A stretch of DNA of 64,000 nucleotides from Symbiodinium natans (taxonomy: Eukaryota > Sar > Dinophyceae > Suessiales > Symbiodiniaceae): the NCBI GenBank assembly GCA_905221605.1, contig CAJNDS010000248.1, positions 123,455 to 187,454 on the forward strand, written 5' to 3'. The notes under the pieces are model-generated. The model ran no database searches. It saw only the letters and a program-made list of their open reading frames with translations, and had not been told where the DNA came from. Shown one piece after another: positions 45,075 through 57,279 of this stretch. The translations under genes and the position numbers were made by a program. Positions within the stretch are counted from its first letter, which is position 1. Every line of letters begins with the position of its first letter.

Positions 45075-45258
45075 TTTAGGGTTTAGGGTGTAGGGGTTTA
45101 GGGGTTTAGGGGTTTAGGGGTTTAGGGGTTTAGGGGTTTAGGGGTTTAGGGGTTTAGGGGTTTAGGGGTTTAGGGGTTTAGGGGTTTAGGGGTTTAGGGG
45201 TTTAGGGGTTTAGGGGTTTAGGGGTTTAGGGGTTTAGGGGTTTAGGGGTTTAGGGGGT
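45075..45258. repeat. TTTAGGGG variant array
   Basis: About 22 nearly perfect 8-base units TTTAGGGG form a block 78 bases into the long intron. The complementary variant CCCCTAAA is expanded separately at 54490-54575. Confidence 0.94.
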
Positions 45259-46039
45259 GTATCGCTTAGGGTTTAGGCTTGAGAAGGAACAACAAGCGAG
45301 ACCCCCTGCAACAAGGCCGCTGCCACAATTCAGACCAACTTAGGGATAGACTAAGTGGGCATTGGGAAGTTACACCAGTCCCCTGGTGTCCCCCTCCCCC
45401 AAAAACTAAAGCCAACCCCCCCCGGGATAGGGATCAAAAAAATAATAAAAAAGGATCAAAAAGAAAATAAAAAAGGATCAAAAAGAAAATAAAAAAGGAT
45501 CAAAAAAAAATAAGGCCGCGATCGACGACCCTCTCACACGAAACGCGTCTCGAGACGCCAAAACTCAAGTTTTGGTACGTTTTCAGAGCACGATTGACGA
45601 CCCTCTCACACGACACGCATTTCGAGGCGCTAAAACCCCGAGTTCTGACTCTTGGCTTCACGGCTTCTTGGCTTCTTGGCTTCTTGGCTTCCTGGCTCTC
45701 CTCGGCTTTTAGCTTTATGCTTCTTGGCTTCCTTTTTTAAGTCGCACAAGCTTGCTTCAACGCATACACGTGTATCGAAAGCCATGGTGCGAGGATTGTG
45801 TTTGCAAATGGGGGGGGCTGCGCCCCCCCCAACCCCCCCGCTTTTTAAGTCACGTAAGCTTGCTTCAAAAATAAGCGTCTGTTCGACAATAATGATGCGA
45901 GCATTGTGTTTGCGTGTGTGGGGGCGGGGGGGGGGGAGGGCTGCACCCCGCCTTTACCAGACCCCCGCTTTTTTAAATCGCGCAAGCCTGCTTCAAAGCC
46001 TACGCGTCTCTTCGAGACCCATGATGCGAGCATTGTTTG

Positions 46040-46058
46040 CAACTGGGACTGCTACTAT

Positions 46059-46125
<67 letters not shown>

Positions 46126-46219
46126 GCTACTACTACTACTACTACTACTACGATTACTACTACTACTCCTACTACCACTACTATTACTACTACTATTATT
46201 ATTATTACTACTACTATTC

Positions 46220-46273
<54 letters not shown>

Positions 46274-46793
46274 TCCTGCGACTGCGACTGCTGCTGCTGC
46301 TGCTCCTACTACTACTATTATTATTACTACTATTACTACTACTATTACTATTACTATTACTATTACTATTACTATTACTACAACTATTACTACTATTATT
46401 ATTACTACTATTACTATTATACACTTATTATTACTACTACTAGTATTACCAATACTACTACTACTACTACATTACTATTACTATTACTACTATTATTACT
46501 TCTGCTATTATTATTATTACTACTATTACTACGTACTACTACAACTACTTCTATGATGATTATTACTACTATTATTATTATTACTATTATTATTATTATG
46601 ATTATGACTATTATTATTATTAGTATTACTACCAGTACTACTATTATTATTACTACTACTATTATTATTACTACTACTACTATTATTACTACTATTACTC
46701 CTACTCCTACTCCTACTCCTACTACCACTACCACTACTACTACTACTACTACTACTATTACTACTGCTACTACTACTCCTACTACTACTACTC

Positions 46794-46866
<73 letters not shown>

Positions 46867-46880
46867 GATTATTATTACGA
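46040..46880. repeat. (CTA)n/(ATT)n trinucleotide expansion, first block
   Basis: Long CTA runs are interrupted by ATT, CTG and CCT triplets. The reading frames give Leu, Tyr, Thr or (antisense) Val/Ser runs and are not genes. Confidence 0.95.
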
Positions 46881-46885
46881 CTGTG

Positions 46886-47112
46886 GATGGACAAAATCTT
46901 GCATGACCCCCTACGTTGCACGTGTGCGACGGTTGGTAGTCGAGCTCCCCGCACCCCTCGAATTTCAATGTTGCACGCGCATATGGGTGATGCAGGATTT
47001 CGGTCATTCACACACATGCACTTTCGAAGCATTGCAAGGACAGCAATGTTAAGATTCAGGGTTTGGACGGGATGACCTACGTGATAAAAGTGATGCAAAA
47101 TTTTCGTCCATC
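46886..47112. mobile_element. Fold-back (MITE-like) element, 227 bp
   Basis: The left end, GATGGACAAAATCTTGCATG (from 46886), is matched by the inverse of the right end (TGCAAAATTTTCGTCCATC to 47112), with one indel and two mismatches. The interior is unique and non-coding. No convincing target duplication is seen. Confidence 0.6.
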
Positions 47113-47230
47113 AACAGTCTGGAGACTGGCAAGCTTTCGGAAACTCTGGTCTCTAGTCACGGCTGACCAAAGTCAACTGAGGGCCGTATGTGAGGGGTTA
47201 GGGTGGGGCAGAAAGTCCGGAATGTGGTAT

Positions 47231-47498
47231 TTTTCAAGTTTCAAATTGTTTCCATATTTCCAAATTAGTTTCCAATCAGTTTCAAAGTAGTTTCAAAATC
47301 CAGTTGCAAAATCGCTGTTAAGGGGGAACTGCAATTTCTGTCCGCGCTTTTTGAAAAACAGGAACCTCTGAGATTCCTTCATTTCTTGAACCGCGCGTAG
47401 AAAAATGCAGTTTCCCCTTAACAGCGATTTTGCAACTGGATTTTGAAACTATTTTGAAACTAATTTGAAACTACGGAGACGAATTTGAAACTTGAAAA
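47231..47498. mobile_element. Fold-back (MITE-like) element, 268 bp
   Basis: The ends are TTTTCAAGTTTCAAATT (47231-47247) and its complement AATTTGAAACTTGAAAA (47482-47498). A much stronger inner arm of about 46 bp around CAGTTGCAAAATCGCTGTTA (47288-47333) pairs with 47407-47452. RNA or single-stranded DNA from it would form a long hairpin. No coding content. Confidence 0.72.
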
Positions 47499-47679
47499 GC
47501 GCGGCATTTCTGCTCTTTGGCGCTTGGCCACACCCGAGAAAGAGGAGAGCTTAGGCTTGAAGCTGCAAAAAGTACATCTCCGACATTCTTCCCAAAGGCC
47601 ATTCTCCGACATTCTTCCCAGAAGCCATTCCAGCAACAACTCTTGCCAACAAGTCAGTCAATTATCTTGTCCGAGACTG

Positions 47680-48416
<737 letters not shown>

Positions 48417-48686
48417 AAGATTATATTATTATTATTACTATTACTAATTCCTACTATTATATTTATATTTATATTAATATTTTATATTTTTATTTTTTAT
48501 ATTTTATATTTTATATTTTATATTTTATATTTTATATGTAGTTTATTTTAAATTCTCATTATTATGTATTTTATATTTCGAATTAGGTCTTAGATATTAA
48601 GTATCATAATATAGATATATATTATTATATTATATTATATAATAATATATATATATATGTATATTATTATACATATTTATTGAAGG

Positions 48687-48724
<38 letters not shown>

Positions 48725-48779
48725 TCGCCCCCCCTCCCAAGATCCACCCTTCGAGTGCTCGTAGTCTTGACTTTCCTGA

Positions 48780-49625
48780 CGTCTACTGTCGGGTTAAGGT
48801 TTAAAGGTTTAGGGTTTTAAGATTTAGGCATTTAAACATAAGCCGACAATTGCACCTAAGCCCTTCACCTGTAAAACCCAATGGGGTTAAGGTTTAAAGG
48901 TTTAGGGTTTCAGATTCAGGCACTTTAACCTAAGCCCATAGAGTTTAAACCGCAAGGGTTTAAGGTTCAGGCATTTAAGATATGTATGAGTTGGTAGCTG
49001 AATCTTTGCTGGAAGGAGTTTTTGTCACACAACGCATTGCTTATAAGCAATAAGTTTGCTTATAACAGGGGCCAGGGGGGGCGGGGGGGTCAGGGGTGAC
49101 CCCTGAACACCCCCCACACCCTGCCCCCTTGCTGCGCTCCTGTTTTTGTTTCAAGGCTTACTTTCTTAAATAGTACCCTAGTGGTTAAGGTTGTAGGGCT
49201 TTCAAGGGCAGGGTTTAGCAATTAAGCCTCACCCCTTGACCTTTAAAAACTCTATAGGGTTAAGGTTGACAGTTTTGTAGGTTAAGATTTAGACATTCAA
49301 ACCCAAGCGGGCAATTAAAGCTTAATTCCTAACTTTTAAGCCCTATAGAGCTAAGGGCTTAGGCATTTTACGCCTAAACCCATAGAGTAAGTTGTTTTAA
49401 GGGTCTGAAGGGCGCTGAAGGTACACACGCCCAGACCTTAGATTTTTACTAGTAAACCCTATAGGGTTTAAAGGTGCAGGGTTTAAGGTTTGAGCATGAC
49501 CTATAACATTAGAAGCTTATAGCCCTATGGGGCTTGAGGCTTCAGGTATGCCTATGTTTGTAGGGCTTGCACCCCGGGGGACGCGAGAATACTGTGAGCA
49601 AATGTCCTTTCACTACATCCTGGAA
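48780..49625. repeat. Degenerate module related to 33770-34350
   Basis: Scattered AGGGTTTAAAGG and CCCTATAG motifs end in the same TATGCCTATGTTTGTA ... GCGAGAATACTGTGAGCAAA text as near 34107-34320. No gene is seen. Confidence 0.65.
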
Positions 49626-49904
49626 TTCTCAAGATATAAACAAACCAACCGACATTGGATAGAATTCAGGTGTTGCTTATCGGGAGATGATTGCCTGAGA
49701 TATCTTAGCTATGGTATAGTTTTTAGGATAGTGTTCTGTTTTGCTTATTGGGGTGTGATGGCTTAAGATATGATAGCTACAGTGTTTAATATAATTAGAG
49801 GTCAGGTTTTGCTTACGGGGGGATGATGGGTTGAGATATGTTCGCGAAGTTATAATTTTTATGGTTGATTGCTTAAGATACTGCAAGACCTCGAGGAGAT
49901 ATAT

Positions 49905-51020
49905 AGTTCTGGAAAAAATTGGTTTTTGGGGACAGCACAGCACATTATTGGTACCTGCAAGCAAAAAATAGGGACAGTACAGCACTTCTGCAGTCTCAAG
50001 AGGCGAAAGTGCTGTACTGTCCCTATTTTTTGCTTGCAGGTACCAATAAAGTGCCGTACTGTCCCTAAAAAACCTAAAAAACCAATCTTTTGGGAACTAC
50101 CGGGGGCTCCAGGGCTGGTAGTGCTGGAAAGATTGGTTTTTTAGGTTTTTTAGGGACAGTACAGCACTTTATTGGTACCTGCAAGCAAAAAATAGGGACA
50201 GTACGGCACTTCTGCAGTCTGGAGAGGCGAAAGTGCTGTACTGTCCCTATTTTCTCGTCCCCAGGCAAGCAAAAAATAGGGACAGTACAGCACTTCTGCA
50301 ATCTGAAGAAGCGAAAGTGCTGTACTGTCCCTATTTTATGCTTGCAGGTACCAATAAAGTGCCGTACTGTCCCTAAAACACCTAAAAAACCAATCTTTTG
50401 GGAACTACCGGGGGCTCCAGGGCTGGTAGTGCTGGAAAGATTGGTTTTTTAGGTTTTTTAGGGACAGTACAGCACTTTATTGGCACCTGCAAGCAAAAAA
50501 TAGGGACTACGGCACTTCTGCAGTCTGGAGAGGCGAAGTGCTGTACTGTCCCTATTTTCTCGTCTCCAGGCAAGCAAAAAATAGGGACAGTACAGCACTT
50601 CTGCAGTCTCAAAAGGCGGAAGTGCTGTACTGTCCCTATTTTTTGCTTGCAGGTACCAATAAAGTGCCGTACTGTCCCTAAAAAACCTAAAAAACCAATC
50701 TTTTGGGAACTATCGGGGGCTCCAGGGCTGGTAGTGCTGGAAAGATTGGTTTTTTAGGTTTTTTAGGGACAGTACAGCACTTTATTGGTACCTGCAAGCA
50801 AAAAAATAGGGACAGTACGGCACTTCTGCAGTCTGGAGAGGCGAAAGTGCTGTACTGTCCCTATTTTCTCGTCCCCAGGCAAGCAAAAAATAGGGACAGT
50901 ACAGCACTTCTGCAGTCTGGAGAGGCGAAAGTGCTGTACTGTCCCTATTTTTTGCTTGCCAGGCAAGCCAAAAAATAGGGACAGTACAGCACTTCTGCGG
51001 TATGGACAGGCGAAAGTCAT
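49905..51020. repeat. Hairpin-bearing tandem array with ~307-bp higher-order unit
   Basis: TAGGGACAGTACAGCACTT and its exact complement AAGTGCTGTACTGTCCCTA alternate at least eight times, separated by short loops such as CTGCAGTCTGGAGAGGCG, so the array can form serial hairpins. A larger unit with GGGAACTACCGGGGGCTCC starts near 50092, 50400 and 50706 (period about 307 bp); its own flanks ACCAATCTTT/AAAGATTGGT are also inverted. Confidence 0.9.
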
Positions 51021-51299
51021 GTTTCCATTGCTTGGGTTTCAGGCAAGCCATATTCGCATTTCGCAGACACAGAACGAAGTCGGTAACACCAGAAACGAAC
51101 CACCAGATCCTGGTAGTCCATTTCTGGCATCTGCATGCACACATCGCTGTAAGAAAGAAGTATGAAACAATCGTTTTAACAGGAAAACCCTCGGTATTTG
51201 CAGCGTTTTCTGCATCTGCATGTATAAGAAAGAGTACATATATGGAGTGAGGAGATTCTGAACAGCCTTGGGGGTGGATCTTGGGGGGGGGGGGGGGCG

Positions 51300-51680
51300 A
51301 CCATATATATATTAGATATTAAATATTAAGTATTATTTATTCTATGTTTTGTACTATAAATGAAACAGTTTGTATTATATGATATTTTATCATAAACTAT
51401 TATCTTATAGTATATCATAAACTATTATATTATATTATATTACATTATATTATATTATTTCATATGTTTTATAATGTATTTTATATGATATCTTATATTA
51501 TATACATTTTTATATATTATATTATAATGCCGTTTGTTTTTTCAATATTTTATTATATATTCCATGATAATATTTTATATTGTACATGATATGTTATGTT
51601 CAAATTAATATGAATCATAATAATATTGATATTAATAGAAACATAAATATCAATAAAATAAGTATAGATATGCAGAATAT
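51300..51680. other. AT-rich stretch, no gene
   Basis: TATATTA/ATATT-rich sequence follows a G run (51279-51297). It contains nothing recognisable. Confidence 0.6.
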
Positions 51681-52604
51681 ATTGGTCGATCGCGTCGGGA
51701 ACAACGTACCAAAACTCGAGTTTAAGCGCCTCGAGACGCGTTTTGTGTGAGAGGGTTGTCGATCGTGCTTCGAACACGTACAAAAACTCGAGTTTTCGCG
51801 CCTCGAGATGCGTTTCGTGTGAGAGGGCAGGTCGTCAATCGTGCCCGGAAAACCTTTCCAAAACTCGAGTGTTAGCACGTCGACACGCGTTTCGTGTGAG
51901 AGGGTCCTCGATCGGGTTCCGAAAACGTACCAAAACTCGAGTTTTCGTACTCGAAGTCGAAGTTTATTTTCTTTTTGATCCTTTTTTATTTATTTTTTGA
52001 TCCTGGGCTGCGTTATTTTTTTTTGATCCTTTTTTATTTTTTTTGATCCGGCAGCCACCCCCCCCCAAAAAAAAAAAAAAACAACAAAAAAAAAGGAAAA
52101 GAAAACGGAACAAGACATCATCCTCAGCACTGGACCACTGTATCACTGAGGCTTAAAAGCCTCGGCCAGGTAGGCTCTTGGGATATTTTGTGTTTCCCCT
52201 TTAAGGTTTAAGAGGATCCAGATTCCGGGGTTCAGAGGGCGTTAAGGGGCCCAGGGGGAGTGGAGAAGAGGCCAATGAGGCTTCGGTGCGGGGGGGGGGG
52301 GTGGCTGGTCTGTAGCTCTTGTCTCTCTTTTGTTGCCGCCATTTGCTCCCGTGTTCACGAGTGGGGTCCTCTAAGCAGGAGGGGCCGGATGGCAGCAAAA
52401 AACCCACAATGGAGGACGAATGCTTCAGAGCCCGTAGGCAGAATGATATTCGGGGGGGGGGGGGGCAAGTTGAGACCGGAATGCAAGTAGTGGAGTTGAA
52501 TCTTGTACCCTGTATCGGTACCCAGAACAGACTTTCAATCGAGACCCCAAACGCGCCCGGAGTTTTTATCCCCATGTCTTTTGGGGAATCCCGGGCGGGC
52601 GAAG

Positions 52605-52658
52605 GTGTCTACGTCTTTGCCATCGCATTCCGAATGATGCTGGATGGCTCCGACATAG
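52605..52658 (+). CDS. Channel exon 13: second half of S5 and turret
   Basis: GCGAAG|GT acceptor, ATAG|GCGGAG donor (GC). It completes Ser and reads VYVFAIAFRMMLDGSDI plus one base of Gly. Tyr-Val-Phe-Ala-Ile-Ala-Phe is a characteristic S5 end in this family, so this exon confirms that the gene continues past the 7.6-kb intron. Confidence 0.92.
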
Positions 52659-53476
52659 GCGGAGAAGAAACCCCGAACCCCAAAGCCCCAGCCCCAAAGA
52701 CCTCGCACGCGCTGTCTCAACCCTTCAAAGCCCAAACTCTCCAGCACCCCCTCTCCAGCACCCCCCCCCCCCTTGGGTAGGGCCACGGGGCGAAAGAGAG
52801 AAACGCTCTTAGGGGAAGTCCCTGGACATGGGGCCCTGAATTGGTGAACCCTTGTATGCCCCTGGCTTGCCCTTTCAAAGCCCAAGGGCCCAGCCTTCGC
52901 CCAAGCTTCAGGAAACCTAAACCCTCAGCCACCCTCAAAGAAGGCAAGGGACCATATCTGCATCCCCCTTGGGAATTATTTCCTATTTTGATTATATCAA
53001 ACCCAAGAGAATACCTAAAGAGATTATTCTTATTGAGGTTCTAAGGGAAGTGTAGATATGGGGGGGTTTACGATATTAGGGGTCAGGAAATGGTTCAGGT
53101 TCTCTAGGGCTCCCGGGGTGCTTCAGTCTTTGGGGGCTTGCGAGGCTCGAAGGCTTTAGGGCTTGGCTTCTGGGGCCTCATCTGGCTTTAGGGAGTTGGG
53201 GTTTAGGGTTGAGGGTTTCGGGTGTAGGATTTGGGGTCTAGGGTTCTAGGGTGTTTGTTGGGGGTTTTGGTAGGGTTGGAGTGGGGAAGTTCGTTTTTTT
53301 GGTTAGTGACCAGCCCTGCATAATATGAAGGGTGTTAGGGTTTGGGGTTTAGGGCTTAGGGTTTCGGGTCCAGCGGTTAGCCGTTCACTCCTCTCCCACA
53401 ACTGCACAAGTAGCAAAGCCACGCTTGGAGGTTCATGGGGACTTATATAACCCCAGCTATAGACATCTTGCGCCAG

Positions 53477-53530
53477 GCAACATCAAGTTTGGAAACTGCG
53501 CCATCGCCATGCACAGCCTCATCATGCATG
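53477..53530 (+). CDS. Channel exon 14: pore loop
   Basis: GCCAG|GC acceptor, CATG|GCCGCG donor (GC). After completing Gly it reads NIKFGNCAIAMHSLIMH and one base of the next Gly. Phe-Gly-x-x-x-x-x-Met-x-Ser-Leu fits the pore helix. The position where classical Na/Ca channels have an acidic filter residue lacks one here. Confidence 0.88.
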
Positions 53531-54345
53531 GCCGCGGGGCAGAGAAAACCACCCCCCCCCCCCCCCCCCTATCAGTGCCTAAGCCCTGAACCCTAAACCC
53601 TAAACCCTATACCCTACTTTTCTTAAAGCCCCCAAAAGGCTCAAGCGCTCTGAAATCTTAACTGGAGATAGGGCCCTGTCCCCTCCCCATGCCTTGCACT
53701 CCCCGTCCCACACACAGTAGTAGTCGCCTTCGACCTTTCTTGAAGGGGGGAGTGGTTTGGGGTTCGTTGTACTCCCAAAAATCCCAGCGGCAGCATGTTT
53801 TCTACGCGTCAATGTAAGAATCCGGAGCTGGTTCCTTAAAAACAATTCTGGCCGACTTCACTCATTGGAAAACAAAACTCGCCAAGCCTTTCGCTTGATT
53901 CAAGCGTTCCCTCTCGGAATATGAAAGCATTGTGACAGCACGCAGATTAGGTGAACTCGTAACTCAATGTTGACGACACGCCTCAAGTTCAGATCTCAAG
54001 CTTTCCGTCGGTTCATGCGGCCAAGGGACACAGTGGGCAGAAGGGCTATAGAACCCTAATTCGCATCCTAACGTAAGTTCCAGAACACCATAACAGAAAA
54101 TGAACCGGTACCCTACGAAACCCTCGGTTCCGTCCCGCATTTTGAGGGTTCAGGCTTTGGGTCTTTGTAGGTTTTACAGTTTAGGGTTTAGGGTGCCTGG
54201 GACGTCGGTTTCCTCTTGGGACCTCAGCAGCTCGGGCGCCCAAAAGGAAACCCTGTTTTGGGTTATCAATGTTATCAATTCTGGTCGTAGTGGTAGTAGG
54301 GTGACAACGTGCAACCAGGGCGTACCTAAAGAGTGCCTGTCAAAG

Positions 54346-54400
54346 GAACCTTCCTCGATGCCGTGTCGGACATCATGCAGGAGTTGCTGGAGCAGAGTCT
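54346..54400 (+). CDS. Channel exon 15: post-pore segment
   Basis: CAAAG|GA acceptor, AGTCT|GCCTGG donor (GC). It completes Gly and reads TFLDAVSDIMQELLEQS plus two bases of Leu. Gly-Thr-Phe-Leu-Asp directly after the pore helix is a strong family signature. The frame stays open past this donor, so a longer exon is possible. Confidence 0.88.
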
Positions 54401-54480
54401 GCCTGGCAACTCGGATGTGGTGGGTCCCCACCCAGCCAAGGGGTCTCGCCCTTAATGAAGGCCCTGTGATTTTTAAGGGG

Positions 54481-54802
54481 CCCTAAACCACTAAACCCCG
54501 AAACCCCTAAACCCGTAAACCGCTAAACCCCTAAACCCCTAAACCCCTAAACCCCTAAACCCCTAAACCCCTAAACCCTAAACCCGGGCCCCGTGCTCAA
54601 AGCCTACGTTAAGTCCCGGTTCGCACAGAAGAACCTGAGCCCCGAGTGCCTCAAGAATCCTGGACCCCCAAACCCCATGCAAGCCCTCGATACCCTTCAA
54701 CCCGTTTTGCCGCGGTTTAGGTTTAGGGTTTAGGGTTTAGGGTTTAGGGTTTAGGGTTTAGGGTTTAGGGTTTAGGGTTTAGGGTTTAGGGTTTAGGGTT
54801 CA
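54481..54802. repeat. CCCCTAAA array and TTTAGGG array in opposite orientation
   Basis: An 8-base CCCCTAAA array (about 54490-54575) and, after about 140 bp of unique DNA, a TTTAGGG array (54719-54802) face each other. The unique DNA between reads KAYVKSRFAQKNLSPECLKN in one frame, but it does not fit the channel by phase or family pattern. Confidence 0.85.
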
Positions 54803-54934
54803 GCATCTCTGGTCCAAGCATTCACTAGTTGAGCAGCTTTGCGAGGCCACAGGGGAAATACCCACCCGCCCATTGGGTCCCACACCATTTGGAAAATATC
54901 CAACCTCCTTCTTCTCAAGCGGCTCCGTTCTCAA

Positions 54935-56600
54935 GGAAAACAACTGTGAAAATCCTAAGCCCTAGACATAAAACTTGCCGAAAAAAAACTGTGGAAAAAA
55001 ACTGTGAAAATCCTAAACCCTAGGCATAAAACTCGAAAAAACTATGAAAGTCCTAAACCCTAGACATAAAACTCGAAAAAAACTATGAATATCCTAAACC
55101 CTAGACATAAAACTTGCCGAAAAAAACTGTGAAATCTTAAACCCTAGACATAAAACTCCAAAAAACACTGTGAAAATCCTAAGCCCCAGACATAAAACTC
55201 GAAAAAACTGTGAAAATCCTAAACCCTAGACATAAAACTCGAAAAAAACTGTGAAAATCCTAAACCCTAGGCATAAAACTCAAAAAGAAACTGTGAGAAT
55301 CTTAAACCCCAGACATAAAACTCGAAAAAACTGTGAAAATCCTAAACCCTAGACATAACACTCGAGAAAAAACTGTGAAAATCCTGAACCCTAGACATAA
55401 AACTCGAAAAATCATGTCACCGAGTTCGCGCTCCCATATTTGAGCCTCGATGCGTGGGACCAACAAACTGTGAAAATCCTAGACCCTAGACATAAAACTT
55501 GCCGGAAAAAAACCGTGAACACGATTCTTCCCCAACCCTCCCTTGAACTTCATCCTGGAGACATAAGACTTCAAAAAAAAACCGTGAAAACCCTAAACCC
55601 TACACATAAAACTCGAAAAGAAACTGTGAAAATCCTAAACCCTAGACATAACACTCGAGAAAAAGCTGTGAAAATCCTAAACCCTAGACATAAAACTCGA
55701 AAAATCATGTCACCGAGTTCGCGCTCCCATATTTGAGCCTCGATGCGTGGGACATAAAACTCGCAAAAGAAACTGTGAAAATCCTAAACCCTAGACATAA
55801 AATTCGAAAAAACTGTGAATATCCTAAACCCTAGACATAACACTCGAGAAACAACTGTTTAAATCCTAAACCCTAGACATAAAACTCGAAAAATCATGTC
55901 ACCGAGTTCGCACTCCCATATTTGAGCCTCGATGCGTGGGACATAAAACTCGAAAAAAACTGTGAAAATCCTAGACCCTAGACATAAAACTTGCCGGAAA
56001 AAAAGTGAACACGATTCTTCCCCAACCCTCCCTTGAACTTCATCCCGGAGACATAAGACTTAAAAAACTGTCAAAAATCCTAAACCCTTGACATAACACT
56101 CGAGATAAAACTGTGAAAAACCTAAACCCTAGACATAAAACTCGAAAAATCATGTCACCGAGTTCGCACTCCCTTTTTTGAGCCTCGATGCGTGGGACAT
56201 AAAACTCGCAAAAACAAACTGTGAAAATCCTAAACCCTAGACATAAAATTCGAAAAAACTGTGAATATCCTAAACCCTGACATAACACTCGAGAAACAAC
56301 TGTTTAAATCCTAAATCCTAGACATGAAACTCTAAAAAACTGTGAAAATCCTAAACCCTAGACATAAAACTTGCCGGAGTCCCACGCATCGAGGCTCAAA
56401 TATGGGAGTGCGAACTCGGTGACAAACCCTAGACATAACACTTGCCGAAAAAAAACTGTGAACACGATTCTTCCCCAACCCTCCCTTGAACTTCTACCCG
56501 GAGACATAAGACTTTCAATAAAGACTGTGAAAATCCTAAACCCTAGACATAAACTCGAAGAGAAACTGTGAAAATCCTAAACCCTAGACATAAGACTCGT
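54935..56600. repeat. ~38-bp tandem array (ACTGTGAAAATCCTAAACCC-type) with embedded modules
   Basis: The unit combines a telomere-type CCTAAACCCTAGACATAAAA core with CTCGAAAAAACTGTG. Two other modules are interspersed: one with CACCGAGTTCGCGCTCCCAT (near 55406, 55706, 55898 and 56152, and inverted near 56378-56421), and one with CACGATTCTTCCCCAACCC (near 55517, 56010 and 56463). Non-coding. Confidence 0.9.
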
Positions 56601-57130
56601 GCCTTTGCCGATGAAGGTTTTGTGCCTTGCCGACGAAGGTTTTGTGCCTTGACGACGAAGGTTTTGTGCCTTGCAGACGAAGGGGTTTAACATGTAAGCC
56701 TAAATGTTAATGACCTTCGTCGGCAAGGCACAAAATCTTCGTCGGCAAAGGCACAAAACCAGTGAAAACCCTGAACCCTAGACATAAAACTCGAAGATGT
56801 GCCTTGTCGACGAAGGTTTTGTGCCTTGCCGACGAAGGTTTTGTGCCTTGCCGACGAAGGTTTTGTGCCTTGACGACGAAGGCTTTGTGCCTTGCAGACG
56901 AAGGGGTTTAACATGTAAGCCTAAATGTTAATGACCTTCGTCGGCAAGGCACAAAACCTTCGTCGGCAAAGGCACAAAACCAGTGAAAACCCTGAAGCCT
57001 AGACATAAAACTCGAGGATGTGCCTTTTCGACGAAGGTTTCGTGCCTTGCCGACGAAGGTTTTGTGCCTTGCCGACGAAGGTTTTGTGCCTTGCCGACGA
57101 AGGTTTTGTGCCTTGCCGACGAACGTGTTT
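56600..57130. repeat. ~22-bp array (GTGCCTTGCCGACGAAGGTT) with 221-bp higher-order unit
   Basis: Direct runs of the 22-bp unit alternate with an inverted pair (CCTTCGTCGGCAAGGCACAA). The junction text AACATGTAAGCCTAAATGTT recurs 221 bp apart (56690 and 56911), so the array can form large hairpins. Confidence 0.9.
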
Positions 57131-57160
57131 AACATTTAAATAAATATATATATATATAAG

Positions 57161-57270
57161 AGGAGAGGTTTAGGGTTTGGGGTTTAGGGTTTAGGGTTTA
57201 GGGTTTAGGGTTTAGGGTTTAGGGTTTAGGGTTTAGGGTTTAGGGTTTAGGGTTTAGGGTTTAGGGTGTA
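57161..57270. repeat. TTTAGGG array in intron
   Basis: About fifteen units directly follow an AT run. A CCCTAAA array of opposite orientation lies at about 57830-57895. Confidence 0.95.
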
Positions 57271-57279
57271 GGGTTTGTA

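Noticed and set aside
54591-54660. Extra channel exon reading KAYVKSRFAQKNLSPECLKN
   Set aside because: It looks coding, but it does not fit the phase between exons 15 and 16 or any part of the family sequence between pore and S6.
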